DNA of 64,000 bases from Tolypothrix sp. NIES-4075 (GCF_002218085.1 NZ_BDUC01000005.1:448473-512472), one strand, 5' to 3'; positions 9,101 to 18,464 are shown, counted from the stretch's first letter. Translations and numbers: made by a program. The notes: generated from the sequence alone by a model not told the origin.

Positions 9101-10231
9101 TTAACGAAAAAGCCCTGATGGTTTAGGGTGGGAATTTTCAACTTGAGCAGGAGCAATTACCTGCAAAGACCAATAGCTCACGACCATGAGAATTAAACCA
9201 GAAACCGCGCCAATTAATAAGCCCATCAGTAAAGCAGATTTACTAGGAAAAATAGAAATAGTCGTATCATTTGTATAATTGTTTAAAAGTGGTGCTGATA
9301 CCTCCGATTCAAAAACTTCGTTAGTATTGTCTGTGAATAAAGGTATTTGAGGTTCAAATAATAGAGTTGAGTCTGACTCATGCAGTGACGTGTAGAAATT
9401 TTTAAGTGGCAGAAGTTCCTCTAATACTTCTTTTGCCGACTTATATCTATCTTTAAAGTGATAATGCACCATATTATTGAGTACCGAGGCTAGCTGAGGA
9501 TTAACCTGAGTTAGGTGTTGCCAAATTAGCTCACCTGTATTGCGATCTTCTGGTAATTGTGTTGGATGTACCCCAGTTAAAGCTTGGATGGCAATAATGC
9601 CTAAAGCATAAATATCGCTATTGGGTCGTGGTTTGCCTCGCTGTTGCTCCTGCGGCATGTAGCCTGGAGTGCCGATCGCCATCGTAGAATATTCAACAGG
9701 AATAAAGTTTTCTTGACCTCTAATCAATTGATTCCAGATTGGCTTGACAGCACCAAAATCAATCAGCACTAACCGATTATCCTGCTTTCTTCTAATAATA
9801 TTACTCGGCTTGATATCTCGATGAATCATTCCCTGGCTGTGAACAAAATTCAGGATACCCAAAACTTCTTGCAGTAGTTGAAAAACTTTTTTTTCAGACC
9901 AACGTTTACCAGGCAGAAATTCCGCATTTAGGGGATGCCCTTCAATAAATTCTTGCACTAGGTAAAACTCAAAATTGTCTTCAAAAGAAGTCAAAAGATG
10001 AGGAACCAAATCATAATTGTTCAGTTTTTTTAGAGCCTGTGCTTCTCTAGTAAATATCCTTCTACGAATTTCTACTGGGATGGGACATTCACTGCTAGGT
10101 AAGAAATGTTTAACAATGCAGGTGGGATGCTCAGGCAGATGAGTGTCTTGAGCCATGTAAGTTCGACAGAATAGACCTTGACTTAAAACTTGGACAACCT
10201 GGTAACGTTGTTTTAGTAACTGGCTTAACAT
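9101..10231 (-). CDS. Membrane-anchored serine/threonine protein kinase
   Basis: 376 residues, Hanks-type kinase. Visible motifs: the glycine-loop region (VVQVLSQGLFCRTYMA; reduced glycine content), the ATP lysine in CIVKHF near 42, the catalytic loop HRDIKPSN near 137-144, the metal site DFGAVK and the activation segment GTPGYMPQEQ. After the kinase domain (to about 275) is a linker and one transmembrane helix (ALLMGLLIGAVSGLILMVVS), then a short outside tail. Phosphorylates proteins from the inner face of the membrane. It is divergent from a PstS-like protein 247 bp away and may share regulation with it. Confidence 0.9.
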   Translation of the reverse strand: MLSQLLKQRYQVVQVLSQGLFCRTYMAQDTHLPEHPTCIVKHFLPSSECPIPVEIRRRIFTREAQALKKLNNYDLVPHLLTSFEDNFEFYLVQEFIEGHPLNAEFLPGKRWSEKKVFQLLQEVLGILNFVHSQGMIHRDIKPSNIIRRKQDNRLVLIDFGAVKPIWNQLIRGQENFIPVEYSTMAIGTPGYMPQEQQRGKPRPNSDIYALGIIAIQALTGVHPTQLPEDRNTGELIWQHLTQVNPQLASVLNNMVHYHFKDRYKSAKEVLEELLPLKNFYTSLHESDSTLLFEPQIPLFTDNTNEVFESEVSAPLLNNYTNDTTISIFPSKSALLMGLLIGAVSGLILMVVSYWSLQVIAPAQVENSHPKPSGLFR

Positions 10232-10478
10232 GTTACGATCTACCTAACGGTTGTATTAAGTAATTTTACTTAAAATTTTTTATCTATAAAATTAATATAT
10301 AGTTTTTATGTAAGAAGCTTTACCTAAATTATCTACAGTTGTATTTAAACTTCATAAAAAATGTATCTAGCTTTTGCACTCCTGTTTGTCAAGCAGGTAA
10401 ATTGATCGATGAAGCCGAAACTGACATGAAGTACTGATTAAATCCTGTTTATGACTAACTAAATTACAGGAATAAAAA

Positions 10479-11543
10479 ATGAAGAATACTAGCAAAAAAA
10501 GTCTCCCACTAAGCAAAGATGCCCAACAAATGATCAGAGGTCTGATATTTGGCGAACTACTTACAATTGTAATAATAGGTGGACTGTGGTTGTGGCTAAG
10601 ACCGCGCTTGTGGGTCAACAATGGTACTTTTTCTTCCTCTGGTCAAGATGCAAACACTGCCTCTACTTCTGCTAATTTGAACTTTCAAACTGTTACTGAT
10701 GTGCCAATTGGAGCATTTAAATACGGTGGAAGTACGACTTGGGCACCGATTAGGCAACTCGTAGATTCTTATATTCAAAACACTCGTCCGGAACTACAAC
10801 TGCAATACGTAGACCCTCCTAATGGTAGCCCTGGTTCCGGAGCAGGTATTAAAATGTTGCTTGATGGGAAATTAGATTTTGCTGAATCTTCCCGTCCCCT
10901 GACTGCTGAAGAGTATGCGCTAGCTAAACAGCGAGGTTTTACACTTGAGCAACGCGAAATAGCTACTGATGGAGTAGCAGTAGCAGTCAACCAAGCACTT
11001 AATTTACCAGGCTTAACCGTTGAGCAGTTGCAGCAAATTTATTCAGGGCAAATTACTAACTGGAAGCAAGTAGATGGACCAGACTTGACGATTATCCCTT
11101 TGTCGCAGCAGCCAGAAAACGCAGACACAGTATTATTTTCTGACAAGCCATTAAAACAGGCGCTTGGTTCTAATGTTCAGTATGTCTATTCTACCACGGA
11201 AGCACTACGCCGAGTCAGTAAAACTCCTGGTGCTGTATATTACGGTTCTGCGCGAGGTGTAGTTCCTCAGTGTACCGTCAAGGCTTTACCCCTCGGTCGG
11301 GTGTCTACGCAGCTAATTTCTCCTTATAGTGAACCGTTAATACCTTCAAATCAGTGTCCGCAAAAGCGCAATCAGGTTAACACCGAAGTTCTCAAGAACG
11401 ATAGTTATCCAATAAAGAGCAAATTATTTGTAATTATTAAGCAAAATAAGGGTCGAGAAGAGAAAGTTGGGGAAGCTTATACTAGACTTTTGCTGAGTGA
11501 CCAAGGAAAAAAGGCGATCGCTCAAGCTGGGTTTATCCCTTAA
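10479..11543 (+). CDS. Membrane-anchored PstS/SphX-like substrate-binding protein
   Basis: 354 residues. An N-terminal transmembrane segment (GLIFGELLTIVIIGGLWLWL, about 26-45) anchors a periplasmic PBP-like domain: GGSTTWAPIRQLV, GSGAGIKMLLDGKLDFAESSRP, DGVAVAVN, LTVEQLQQIYSGQITNWKQV. These match phosphate-type binding proteins, where the Ser/Thr/Gly loops hold the anion. No pstCAB genes are next to it, so it may act as a sensor or scavenger rather than as part of a dedicated transporter. The ribosome site is AGGAAT before the ATG. The ligand is unproven. Confidence 0.75.
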   Translation: MKNTSKKSLPLSKDAQQMIRGLIFGELLTIVIIGGLWLWLRPRLWVNNGTFSSSGQDANTASTSANLNFQTVTDVPIGAFKYGGSTTWAPIRQLVDSYIQNTRPELQLQYVDPPNGSPGSGAGIKMLLDGKLDFAESSRPLTAEEYALAKQRGFTLEQREIATDGVAVAVNQALNLPGLTVEQLQQIYSGQITNWKQVDGPDLTIIPLSQQPENADTVLFSDKPLKQALGSNVQYVYSTTEALRRVSKTPGAVYYGSARGVVPQCTVKALPLGRVSTQLISPYSEPLIPSNQCPQKRNQVNTEVLKNDSYPIKSKLFVIIKQNKGREEKVGEAYTRLLLSDQGKKAIAQAGFIP

Positions 11544-11548
11544 CTCAT

Positions 11549-11606
11549 CGTAGTCAGCAGTTTACTGCTCATGAAAAAGATTTTAAGGACTGAAGTCCTT
11601 ACTACG
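11549..11606. repeat. Paired-hairpin element, copy c
   Basis: CGTAGT, hairpin CAGCAGTTTACTGCTC, linker, hairpin AAGGACTGAAGTCCTT, closing ACTACG. Lies between convergent genes. Confidence 0.8.
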
Positions 11607-11650
11607 TTTAGGAGCTTTACTTAATAAAAGTTTATAATTAACTAGAGAAG

Positions 11651-12022
11651 TTAGGGTGAATTCCAGTCAGGGCGCAAGTTAGCAGCGTGACGTAAATAGA
11701 CATGGTGAATTGGCTCGGAGGGTGGGACGTAGGCGTGAACTAGAAAACGGACGCAACGTTCCAAGCTACCCTCAACGTGCATTTGCTGCACATCTAACAT
11801 TGCCACATTATCCCAACAAGAACGAGTTCGTGCGATCGCCGCCGGAAAAATAGCATCCAAATCCTGTGTCACTGAGAAAGTAACACTAATCATGTCTGTT
11901 GGATGTAGGTGATTTCGTTTTTCCAGTTCATCTAACAGTTCTACAACCGCTTCACGCATCGCCTCAACTGTATTGGACGCAACAGTTGTTGCTCCGCGAA
12001 TAGCCCGCATTCGCCACTCCAC
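11651..12022 (-). CDS. aroH: Chorismate mutase, AroH type
   Basis: 123 residues, the trimeric AroH fold that turns chorismate into prephenate for Phe/Tyr synthesis. Motifs: RAIRGATTVASNT at the start, the substrate arginine region FSVTQDLDAIFPAAIAR, DVQQMHVEGSLERCVRFLVH and HVYLRHAANLRPD near the end. The GTG start at 12022 is chosen because AGGAGG lies 8 nt upstream of it. Confidence 0.95.
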   Translation of the reverse strand: MEWRMRAIRGATTVASNTVEAMREAVVELLDELEKRNHLHPTDMISVTFSVTQDLDAIFPAAIARTRSCWDNVAMLDVQQMHVEGSLERCVRFLVHAYVPPSEPIHHVYLRHAANLRPDWNSP

Positions 12023-12040
12023 GCCAATTTCCTCCTTTTT

Positions 12041-12192
12041 TCGATTTTGGATTTTGCGAAAAGTTTGAGCAGAAGTTTCCGACGCTCGCGGACTCGCTAA
12101 CGCTACGCTATCCGATCAAAGCTTTTCAAGACGGATTTTAGATTTTGGATTTAACAACAATCTAAAATCCAAAATATAAAATCCAAAATTCC
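12041..12192. repeat. Dispersed repeat with ATTTTGGATTTT ends
   Basis: A block bounded by GATTTTGGATTTTGCG and AATCCAAAATATAAAATCC. Inside, 12075-12114 is a 40-nt stretch present without mismatch on the opposite strand at 28220-28259, and the neighbouring AAGCTTTTCAAGACGGATTTT is also shared. It spaces aroH from sppA. Confidence 0.8.
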
Positions 12193-12194
12193 CT

Positions 12195-13016
12195 TTACGG
12201 TCGATACAACCACAAAGGCTGACCGCTGGTGGACATTTCAAATTCCATCCAATCAATTCCAGCCCTAAGTCCTGACGAAACCTGAGCGCTTCCTGGTAGC
12301 AAGCGACTCAATAAGGGTTTATGTTCTTCTAAAGTGTAAGTGAGCGTTTTTTCTGGATCGAGACCCACGAGTTCTGCTGTCCAGCGTCGCGCATCTTCTT
12401 CTGTTCCCAGTCGGTCTACAACACCCAATTCTAAAGCTTGCTGTCCGGTAAAAATCCGACCATCGGCGAAACTTTTCACAGTTTCTTCTGCTAAAGAACG
12501 CCCCTCGGCTACTGCTTGCACAAACTGTTGGTAACTTGTGTCAATTAGCTGTTGCAGGATGTTTTGTTCTGGTTCAGTTAGTTCTCGGTCGAATGACAAA
12601 ATGTCTTTGTAGGGACCAGATTTAACTACCTGAAAAGAAACACCGATTTTTTCTAGCAAGCGTTCTATATTATTTCCACGCAAAATTACACCGATACTAC
12701 CCGTAATTGTACCAGGGTTAGCAACGATGTGTTCGGCTCCCATGCCGATATAAACACCGCCAGAAGCAGAAATATTACCAAAACTAGCGACAATTTTGAT
12801 TTTTTCGCGCAAACGCTTCAAAGCGCTGTAGATTTCTTGAGAATCTCCGACTGTACCACCAGGACTGTCAATGCGTAGCAGCAATGCGGGGAACTTGCGT
12901 TCCTCTACAGTTTTGAGGGCTTCTAAAACACGTTTGCGAGTAGCACTGGCGATCGCTCCGGTAATTTCAATCCGAGCAATTTGTTTACGAAACTTGGACT
13001 TAAAAGGCCAAACCAT
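12195..13016 (-). CDS. sppA: Signal peptide peptidase SppA, short form
   Basis: 273 residues. Membrane-linked serine protease that degrades cleaved signal peptides. The Ser/Lys dyad is readable: Ser85 in GNISASGGVYIG and Lys137 in VKSGPYKDIL; the 52-residue gap is that of the Bacillus-type enzymes. The oxyanion and ClpP-like core show in LLLRIDSPGGTVGDS and NPGTITGSIGV. There is no long N-terminal transmembrane helix, so it may be peripheral or cytosolic (another SppA may exist elsewhere). Confidence 0.93.
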   Translation of the reverse strand: MVWPFKSKFRKQIARIEITGAIASATRKRVLEALKTVEERKFPALLLRIDSPGGTVGDSQEIYSALKRLREKIKIVASFGNISASGGVYIGMGAEHIVANPGTITGSIGVILRGNNIERLLEKIGVSFQVVKSGPYKDILSFDRELTEPEQNILQQLIDTSYQQFVQAVAEGRSLAEETVKSFADGRIFTGQQALELGVVDRLGTEEDARRWTAELVGLDPEKTLTYTLEEHKPLLSRLLPGSAQVSSGLRAGIDWMEFEMSTSGQPLWLYRP

Positions 13017-13363
13017 GAGCAGTCAAAAACCTCGTTATAAATTTAATATAAAATGCAAGAGCGCGAATCTAACTCGATGAATCTATATAAACAACGAGCA
13101 AGCCACAGTACTATCGGCATTTTAATTGAATTTTTGTGATTTATGCGTATCTTCATTTATTATCTTATCTCCTACCCATCAAGCCTTTAAGCCGAATTGT
13201 GCGTTTTGGGTAAGTGATGACTTTTAAATTAATATTTAAATAATAATTAAGTTTTACCAATCCCTTTCTAGATAAGGACTAGCAGCTTTTTCAAGTTCTG
13301 TTTTATCTATTTTTTAGAAGTTATGCTCAAAGAAGAGCGAATCTATAATGCTGTTAGCCGCAC
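13017..13363. other. Intergenic, nothing recognised
   Basis: AT-rich spacer of 347 bp holding the sppA promoter region. Short open frames here have no coding character, and no strong hairpin or repeat was found. Confidence 0.6.
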
Positions 13364-13660
13364 TTAAGAACCGCTTCGTAAAATTTGACACCTGTAATAA
13401 ACATAAGTGTCAAATAGCGCACCAACGAAACTACAAGTTAAACAAATTACAAATATTCCGCGTAAGGGAGTGCCGCTGCCAAAGGTTGCAAGAAAACGGA
13501 TAATAGATGTGGCGATCGCGCTACTCACATCTTGTACACCTGGAATGTTACCGATCAGCGATAGAGAAAACAAACAAACGCCCACTAAAAACAAAGGAGC
13601 GACAAAACTAAAAATAATCGTCAGCAGCAGCGAGCGGAGAAAGTTAGTAAAAATAGTCAT
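13364..13660 (-). CDS. Small membrane protein, unknown function
   Basis: 98 residues. Two hydrophobic segments are clear: LLLTIIFSFVAPLFLVGVCLFSLSLIG (about 10-37) and GIFVICLTCSFVGALFDTYVYY (about 68-89), with a loop GVQDVSSAIATSIIRFLATFGSG between them. Good initiation ATG. It resembles short conserved cyanobacterial membrane proteins, but no function is known to me. Confidence 0.7.
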   Translation of the reverse strand: MTIFTNFLRSLLLTIIFSFVAPLFLVGVCLFSLSLIGNIPGVQDVSSAIATSIIRFLATFGSGTPLRGIFVICLTCSFVGALFDTYVYYRCQILRSGS

Positions 13661-13953
13661 TTTCGGACAGGCTCCGTGAGTGAATTGGTAAGAGCTATAT
13701 ACCTGTATGTCACTTTCTACAATAAGTGCGATCGCCCCCCTACAGACAATATGTCAAAAATCTTAAGTTTTCATTAAAATAATTATCTACCACTTTTACT
13801 AGGTGCTAAAAGCAGTTCTAATACCTAAAATTCTTAAAACCTCGATAAATAAAGCCTTCCCTGAAAGATTGCCGCACTTAAGGGACTACCAAGCAACCTC
13901 AGACACGCTTAATATTCTGAGAGGAGCTTTAAGCTAAGTTAATATTCCGCCTA

Positions 13954-14010
13954 GGTGGGGAGAGGGGGAGCAGGGGAGAGGGGGAGCAGGGGGACAAGGG
14001 GGACAAGGGG
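13954..14010. repeat. Purine-rich short tandem repeats
   Basis: GGGGAGAGGGGGAGCAG units followed by GGGGGACAA units. This is the same string type found inserted in several coding regions of this window. It sits in a 679-bp gene-free stretch (13661-14339) that otherwise holds the 62-bp repeats. Confidence 0.8.
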
Positions 14011-14080
14011 AAAAAATGCGAGCGTGCCCAATGCCCAACAACGCTCCCACCAACCACGAACCACCAACAACGCTCCCACT

Positions 14081-14266
14081 AACCCTTCGGGTTCGGCAGT
14101 CGCTCATGGGGGAAACCCCCAAGACCGCGCTGCCTCACCACGAACCCTTCGGGTTCGGCAGTCGCTCATGGGGGAAACCCCCAAGACCGCGCTGCCTCAC
14201 CACTAACCCTTCGGGTTCGGCAGTCGCTCATGGGGGAAACCCCCAAGACCGCGCTGCCTCACCACT
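14081..14266. repeat. Three tandem copies of a 62-bp unit
   Basis: Copies start at 14081, 14143 and 14205, each beginning AACCCTTCGGGTTCGGCAG, with internal hairpins (ACCCTTCGGGT; GGGGGAAACCCCC) and nearly no differences. Copies end CCTCACCAC. A GC-rich palindromic minisatellite upstream of the MlaE permease gene. No coding sense. Confidence 0.9.
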
Positions 14267-14339
14267 AACCACGAACTACTAACTACAAATAACTGACTTT
14301 CGCTATTCTTAAGGCAGTTACCGAGTTAACTTGTAAACT

Positions 14340-15137
14340 TTGAGCAAGACTACATCCAAATCCAGCTTAGGAGCATGGAGTCAGCGATTGCTGGCGGCAA
14401 TTCTTTTAGGTGGGCAAGTATTAGTTCACCTAATTAGGGGCAAAATCCATCGGCGCAACACCCTAGAGCAAATGGCAGCGGTTGGACCCGATTCGCTCTT
14501 CATTGCTTTATTGACGGCTGTTTTTGTAGGTGCGGTGTTTACCATCCAGGTAGCGCGGGAGTTTATCAATTTTGGGGCAGGAAACGTCGTCGGTGGAGTG
14601 TTGGCGATCGCCTTAACAAGAGAACTCTCACCGGTGCTGACAGCAGTGATTTTGGCGGGACGAGTCGGTTCGGCATTTGCAGCGGAAATCGGCACTATGC
14701 GCGTCACAGAACAAATCGATGCCTTGCTTATGTTAAAAACCGATCCGATTGATTATTTAGTTATTCCCCGCGTAATTGCTTGCGGCTTCATGCTGCCAAT
14801 TTTAACTCTTTTGTCTTTAGTCACAGGCATGTTGGGAGGATTGATAATTGTCACGAATATATACAACCTCTCGGAAACGGCATTTTTAGACTCCGCTCGT
14901 AACTTTCTCGGCATTTGGGATATTTGTAGCGCCTTGATTAAAGCAGGTTGCTTTGGAGTTTTAATCGCTGTAATTGGTTGCAGTTGGGGGATGACCACAA
15001 CCGGAGGAGCCAAAGGAGTGGGACAATCAACCACAACTGCGGTTGTTACCGCTTTGTTGATGATATTTGTGCTCAACTTCTTTCTTTCTTGGTTAATGTT
15101 TCAGGGAACTGGCAGTGCATCAGTGCAAGGGTTATAG
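14340..15137 (+). CDS. MlaE/TGD1-type lipid ABC transporter permease (Ycf63 family)
   Basis: 265 residues, inner-membrane permease that with an ATPase and an MCE-domain protein moves phospholipids between membranes; the plant plastid homologue is TGD1. Signature stretches: FTIQVAREFINFGAGNVVGGVLAIALTRELSPVLT (five or six hydrophobic helices follow), AGRVGSAFAAEIGTMRVTEQIDAL, and a glycine-rich loop TTGGAKGVGQSTTTAVV near the C-terminus. TTG start, no strong ribosome site. The ATPase partner is not nearby. DUF3119, DUF3086 and plsY follow in line, suggesting a lipid-homeostasis group. Confidence 0.93.
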   Translation: MSKTTSKSSLGAWSQRLLAAILLGGQVLVHLIRGKIHRRNTLEQMAAVGPDSLFIALLTAVFVGAVFTIQVAREFINFGAGNVVGGVLAIALTRELSPVLTAVILAGRVGSAFAAEIGTMRVTEQIDALLMLKTDPIDYLVIPRVIACGFMLPILTLLSLVTGMLGGLIIVTNIYNLSETAFLDSARNFLGIWDICSALIKAGCFGVLIAVIGCSWGMTTTGGAKGVGQSTTTAVVTALLMIFVLNFFLSWLMFQGTGSASVQGL

Positions 15138-15232
15138 TCGCTGCGCCACAAACAGTTATAAGGCGTAAAGTGAAAAGTTAAGACTATAACTCCGCGCCGA
15201 CTAACTTCTAAAATATGAATAATGTGTACTAA

Positions 15233-15640
15233 ATGAACGCAGAATTTGAGACTATGACCAGAACCTATGCTTCTAACGCGGCATCAACCGTAGAACTCAA
15301 GCCTAGTTACAATATACCTGTAGTGTTGGTTATTGCTGCCATTCCTCTGCTTTTGGTGCAACCGATAGTCGGAGGTGCGATCGCCCTGTTTGGCTTGTTT
15401 CTCATGTTTCAAGCAGTAACTTTGCGTTTGCAATTTACCGCTACAGACTTAGATATTTACAGAGGTGAAAAATTAATTCGCCGCTTTCCTTACCAGGAAT
15501 GGCAAAATTGGCGTATCTTCTGGAATGGGGTTCCTATATTGTTTTACTTTAAAGAAGTCAAAAGTATTCACTTTTTGCCGATTATATTTGACCCCAACAC
15601 CCTAAAAACTTGTTTGGAACAACGTTGTCCACGGATTTAG
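15233..15640 (+). CDS. DUF3119 family membrane protein
   Basis: 135 residues. A hydrophobic hairpin (VVLVIAAIPLLLVQPIVGGAIALFGLFLMF, about 25-60) is followed by a compact PH-like region: LRLQFTATDLDIYRGEKLIRRFPYQEWQNW, then FYFKEVKSIHFLPIIFD. This pattern matches the cyanobacterial and plastid DUF3119 family as I recall it. It sits 95 bp after the MlaE permease, the arrangement expected for this family. Function unknown. Confidence 0.8.
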   Translation: MNAEFETMTRTYASNAASTVELKPSYNIPVVLVIAAIPLLLVQPIVGGAIALFGLFLMFQAVTLRLQFTATDLDIYRGEKLIRRFPYQEWQNWRIFWNGVPILFYFKEVKSIHFLPIIFDPNTLKTCLEQRCPRI

Positions 15641-15775
15641 AGTCAAGAGTCCACAGTCCATAGTTGATGGTGAAAAAGTCAATAGTCGATAGTCAACAAG
15701 TCCACAGTCCACAGTTTATAGTGAGAAAGTCAGTATTTTGACTCAAGACTATTGACTCTTAACTCATGACGCGCG
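15641..15775. repeat. GTCCACAGTC / GTCAATAGTC repeats
   Basis: Strings of AGTCCACAGTCCA, AGTCGATAGTCAA and their inverse (GACTCAAGACTATTGACTC) fill the spacer. The inverse ends could form a long imperfect hairpin. Confidence 0.6.
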
Positions 15776-15831
15776 ATCGCAAGTGAATTGTAATATTTCA
15801 CCATAGCTATCTATATATTGCATTATTGTTT

Positions 15832-17085
15832 ATGAACCCAGAGGAATCTCAAACTCCAGAACCTATTAATGAGTCATTAATGGAAAAACAAGAACAAAGC
15901 CCTGTAGTTGACCCAACAGAAAACTCACCTGTTGAGTTAGTGGGTGAAACTCAAACACAAAGTCAGATAACCCAAACACTAGACTACTCAAATTTTGATT
16001 TGCCTACACCGCAAGTGCAAATTCTGACTGTTGAGCCTACAGAAAATTCATCCGCAGCTACCCCGCTAAAGTCAGAAATAGAAGCATCAAAAGATAATTC
16101 ACTTATAGAAGAAGCAGCGCAACGAGTAGCAGAATTGCAACGTACTGAACTAGCGCTCAAAGAAGAAATAGCTAACTTGCAAACTTCTTACAAAACTCTT
16201 CAAGCGCAAGTGAGTGATACCCAAATAACTATGGGAAAAGTAGTGCAAGAAGCTTTGACGCAATTAGAACAGCGCAAACAAACGCTACAAATTTCTGTAG
16301 AACAATTGGAAAGGCGTCAAGAACGCATCCGCAACGAAATGCGAACCACTTTTGCAGGTGCTTCTCAAGACTTGGCAATCCGGGTACAGGGTTTTAAAGA
16401 TTATCTCACTGGTAGTTTACAGGATTTGGCATCAGCAGCAGAACAGTTGCAATTAATGCCGACTGTTAGAGAACGAGAAAAAGTACCTGTAAAAGAAGCT
16501 AAACCAGTAGATATTGACCCAGGAACGCCTCAATTTGCCCAACAGCAGTTTCAAGATACCACAAAGCAAATTCGCCGCTTAATTGACCAATACCGTACCA
16601 AACCAGATTATTATGGACCGGCTTGGCAACTGCGCCGCACTTTTGAGCCGGTACACGCAGAACGAGTTTCTAACTGGTTTTTCAGCCAAGGGGGACGCGG
16701 TGCTTTGCGGACGATGAATAGTCGCTTGCAAAATATTCTGATTTCCTCAGCGGTGATTTCAATATTGCACAAATTGTATGGCGATCGCCTCCGCACTTTG
16801 GTATTAGCAAATACACCTGAGCGTTTAGGTGACTGGCGGCGCGGCTTGCAAGACTGTCTAGGAATCGGTCGTCCAGATTTTGGACCCGACAGAGGCGTGG
16901 TATTGTTTGAAACAGCCGAAGCATTAGCGCAAAAAGCCGAACGCTTGACAAAAGCAAATCAACTACCCTTAATCATAATTGACGACTCTGAGGAGCAAAT
17001 CAGTTTAGGATTGTTGCAATTTCCTCTTTGGTTAGCGTTTGCTCCTGACCCGAAAATGATGCGAAATTCTGATGATGACTTTTAA
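15832..17085 (+). CDS. DUF3086 family protein with coiled coil
   Basis: 417 residues from the ATG at 15832; a TTG two codons earlier is less likely. The first 90 residues are acidic and disordered (ESQTPEPINE). Residues about 95-210 are a long coiled coil (QRVAELQRTELALKEEIANL, LEQRKQTLQISVEQLERRQE). A conserved globular part follows, with FAGASQDLAIRVQGFKDYL and PDYYGPAWQLRRTFEPVHAE and a C-terminal domain with ALVLANTPERLGDWRRG-like content. It matches the cyanobacterial DUF3086 family, usually encoded beside plsY. Role unknown; soluble, maybe a scaffold. Confidence 0.8.
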   Translation: MNPEESQTPEPINESLMEKQEQSPVVDPTENSPVELVGETQTQSQITQTLDYSNFDLPTPQVQILTVEPTENSSAATPLKSEIEASKDNSLIEEAAQRVAELQRTELALKEEIANLQTSYKTLQAQVSDTQITMGKVVQEALTQLEQRKQTLQISVEQLERRQERIRNEMRTTFAGASQDLAIRVQGFKDYLTGSLQDLASAAEQLQLMPTVREREKVPVKEAKPVDIDPGTPQFAQQQFQDTTKQIRRLIDQYRTKPDYYGPAWQLRRTFEPVHAERVSNWFFSQGGRGALRTMNSRLQNILISSAVISILHKLYGDRLRTLVLANTPERLGDWRRGLQDCLGIGRPDFGPDRGVVLFETAEALAQKAERLTKANQLPLIIIDDSEEQISLGLLQFPLWLAFAPDPKMMRNSDDDF

Positions 17086-17091
17086 TAATCG

Positions 17092-17160
17092 GTAATGGGT
17101 AATCGGTAATGGGTAATCGCTTTTATTACCAATTACCAATTACCTATTACCGCGTTCCCC
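17092..17160. repeat. GGTAATGGGTAATC inverted repeat
   Basis: GGTAATGGGTAATCG copies face ATTACCAATTACC copies, giving a likely hairpin between DUF3086 and plsY. Confidence 0.55.
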
Positions 17161-17174
17161 ATTCCTAACTATTT

Positions 17175-17873
17175 ATGGCTATTTGGTTGACTTTGTGCGG
17201 AGCGATTGTGGTTGTAGCTTATCTGCTGGGTTCGTTTCCCACGGGTTACATCGCAGTCAAGCAGTTGAAAGGTATTGATATTCGCGCAGTTGGTTCTGGT
17301 TCAACTGGGGCAACTAATGTGTTACGAACTTTAGGTAAAGTACCAGGAGCGATCGTTTTACTGATTGATGCTTTCAAGGGAGTATTAGCGATCGCTCTGT
17401 CTTACCTACTATTCAATTATGCGCCTTTACAAAAGTTTATCCCTCCAACGGTAGATGCGAACTTGTGGCAACCGTGGATAGTAATTTTAGTTGGGTTAGC
17501 AGCAATATTAGGACACAGTAAATCGATTTTTTTAGGGTTTACTGGTGGTAAGTCTGTTGCTATCAGTTTGGGTATTTTATTGGCGATGAATTGGCAGATA
17601 GGTTTGGCTACAGCGGGGGTATTTGCGGTTGTAATTGCGATATCGCGGATTGTGTCTTTAAGTTCAATTGTGGGTGCTGTAGCTGTTCCAATTTTCATGA
17701 CACTTTTGCAGCAACCTTTACCTTACATTTTGTTTAGTGTCGCGGGTGGATTGTATGTAATTTTGCGACATCGCGCTAATATTGAGCGTTTGCTTGCTGG
17801 TACTGAACCAAAAATTGGACAGAAGGTGGAAGTAGAAGCGGAAGAAAGTTTGAATTCGGCTGGAACAACTTAA
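17175..17873 (+). CDS. plsY: Glycerol-3-phosphate acyltransferase PlsY
   Basis: 232 residues, multi-pass membrane enzyme that uses acyl-phosphate to acylate glycerol-3-phosphate, the first step of phospholipid synthesis. The three family motifs are present: GSFPTGYIAVK, GSGSTGATNVLRTLGK (anion-binding loop), and GHSKSIFLGFTGGKSVAISLG. The C-terminal hydrophilic tail (EVEAEESLNSAG) is a mild extension. Downstream of the MlaE-DUF3119-DUF3086 set. Confidence 0.96.
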   Translation: MAIWLTLCGAIVVVAYLLGSFPTGYIAVKQLKGIDIRAVGSGSTGATNVLRTLGKVPGAIVLLIDAFKGVLAIALSYLLFNYAPLQKFIPPTVDANLWQPWIVILVGLAAILGHSKSIFLGFTGGKSVAISLGILLAMNWQIGLATAGVFAVVIAISRIVSLSSIVGAVAVPIFMTLLQQPLPYILFSVAGGLYVILRHRANIERLLAGTEPKIGQKVEVEAEESLNSAGTT

Positions 17874-17900
17874 GTTTTTCAACTTGGGAGGAACCATCTC

Positions 17901-18464
17901 ATGGTTAAGGTAAGCATAGAAAAACAACTCACCCTGGAAGAATTTCTGGCGCTGACTGAAGGTGATGTAAACTATGAGTTTGTTGATGGTTATGCAGTAG
18001 CAAAAGTGTCACCAAAATATTTTCATTCGACTTTACAAAGAGCTTTATTAATCCTTATAGATATATGGTGCAAAGGTAAAGGTAGAGTCGTTGCAGAATG
18101 GGCTATTTTATTAAAGCGTCAGGGTAAAGATTGGGCACCTTTACCGGATGTGACGTATATTTCTTATGAACGATTGCCCAAAAGCTGGAAACGTAATGAA
18201 GCTTGTCCGGCAATTCCAGAATTGGTAATTGAAATTATCTCTCCAGACCAAACCATGAAGGAATTTGAAGACAAAGCGAAGGATTATTTTGCTGCTGGAG
18301 TTTCGCGAGTTTGGATTGTAGATCCGGAAGCGATAAATATTAAAGTGTTTTTCTCGGTTGACTCAAGTCAAGTTTATACAGATACTACACCGATTGTTGA
18401 TGCGCTGCTTCCTGGTTTGGAGTTAACAGTTAGGCAAATTTTTGAACAGGCAGAATTGATTTGA
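17901..18464 (+). CDS. Uma2 family (DUF820) PD-(D/E)XK-type protein
   Basis: 187 residues, a very common cyanobacterial family with a restriction-endonuclease-like fold. Start LTLEEFLALTEGDVNYEFVDG carries the N-terminal helix and acidic residue; PDVTYISYERLP and PELVIEIISPDQTMKEFEDKAKDYFAAGVSRVWIVDP give the D...E-x-I core and the regulatory helix. GGGAGGAACC is the ribosome site before the ATG. Biological role of the family is unsettled; many copies travel with transposons. Confidence 0.9.
   Translation: MVKVSIEKQLTLEEFLALTEGDVNYEFVDGYAVAKVSPKYFHSTLQRALLILIDIWCKGKGRVVAEWAILLKRQGKDWAPLPDVTYISYERLPKSWKRNEACPAIPELVIEIISPDQTMKEFEDKAKDYFAAGVSRVWIVDPEAINIKVFFSVDSSQVYTDTTPIVDALLPGLELTVRQIFEQAELI

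Noticed and set aside
13955..14282. Two or three open frames over the 62-bp repeats
   Set aside because: They exist because GC-rich repeats lack stops; no start context or protein-like composition.
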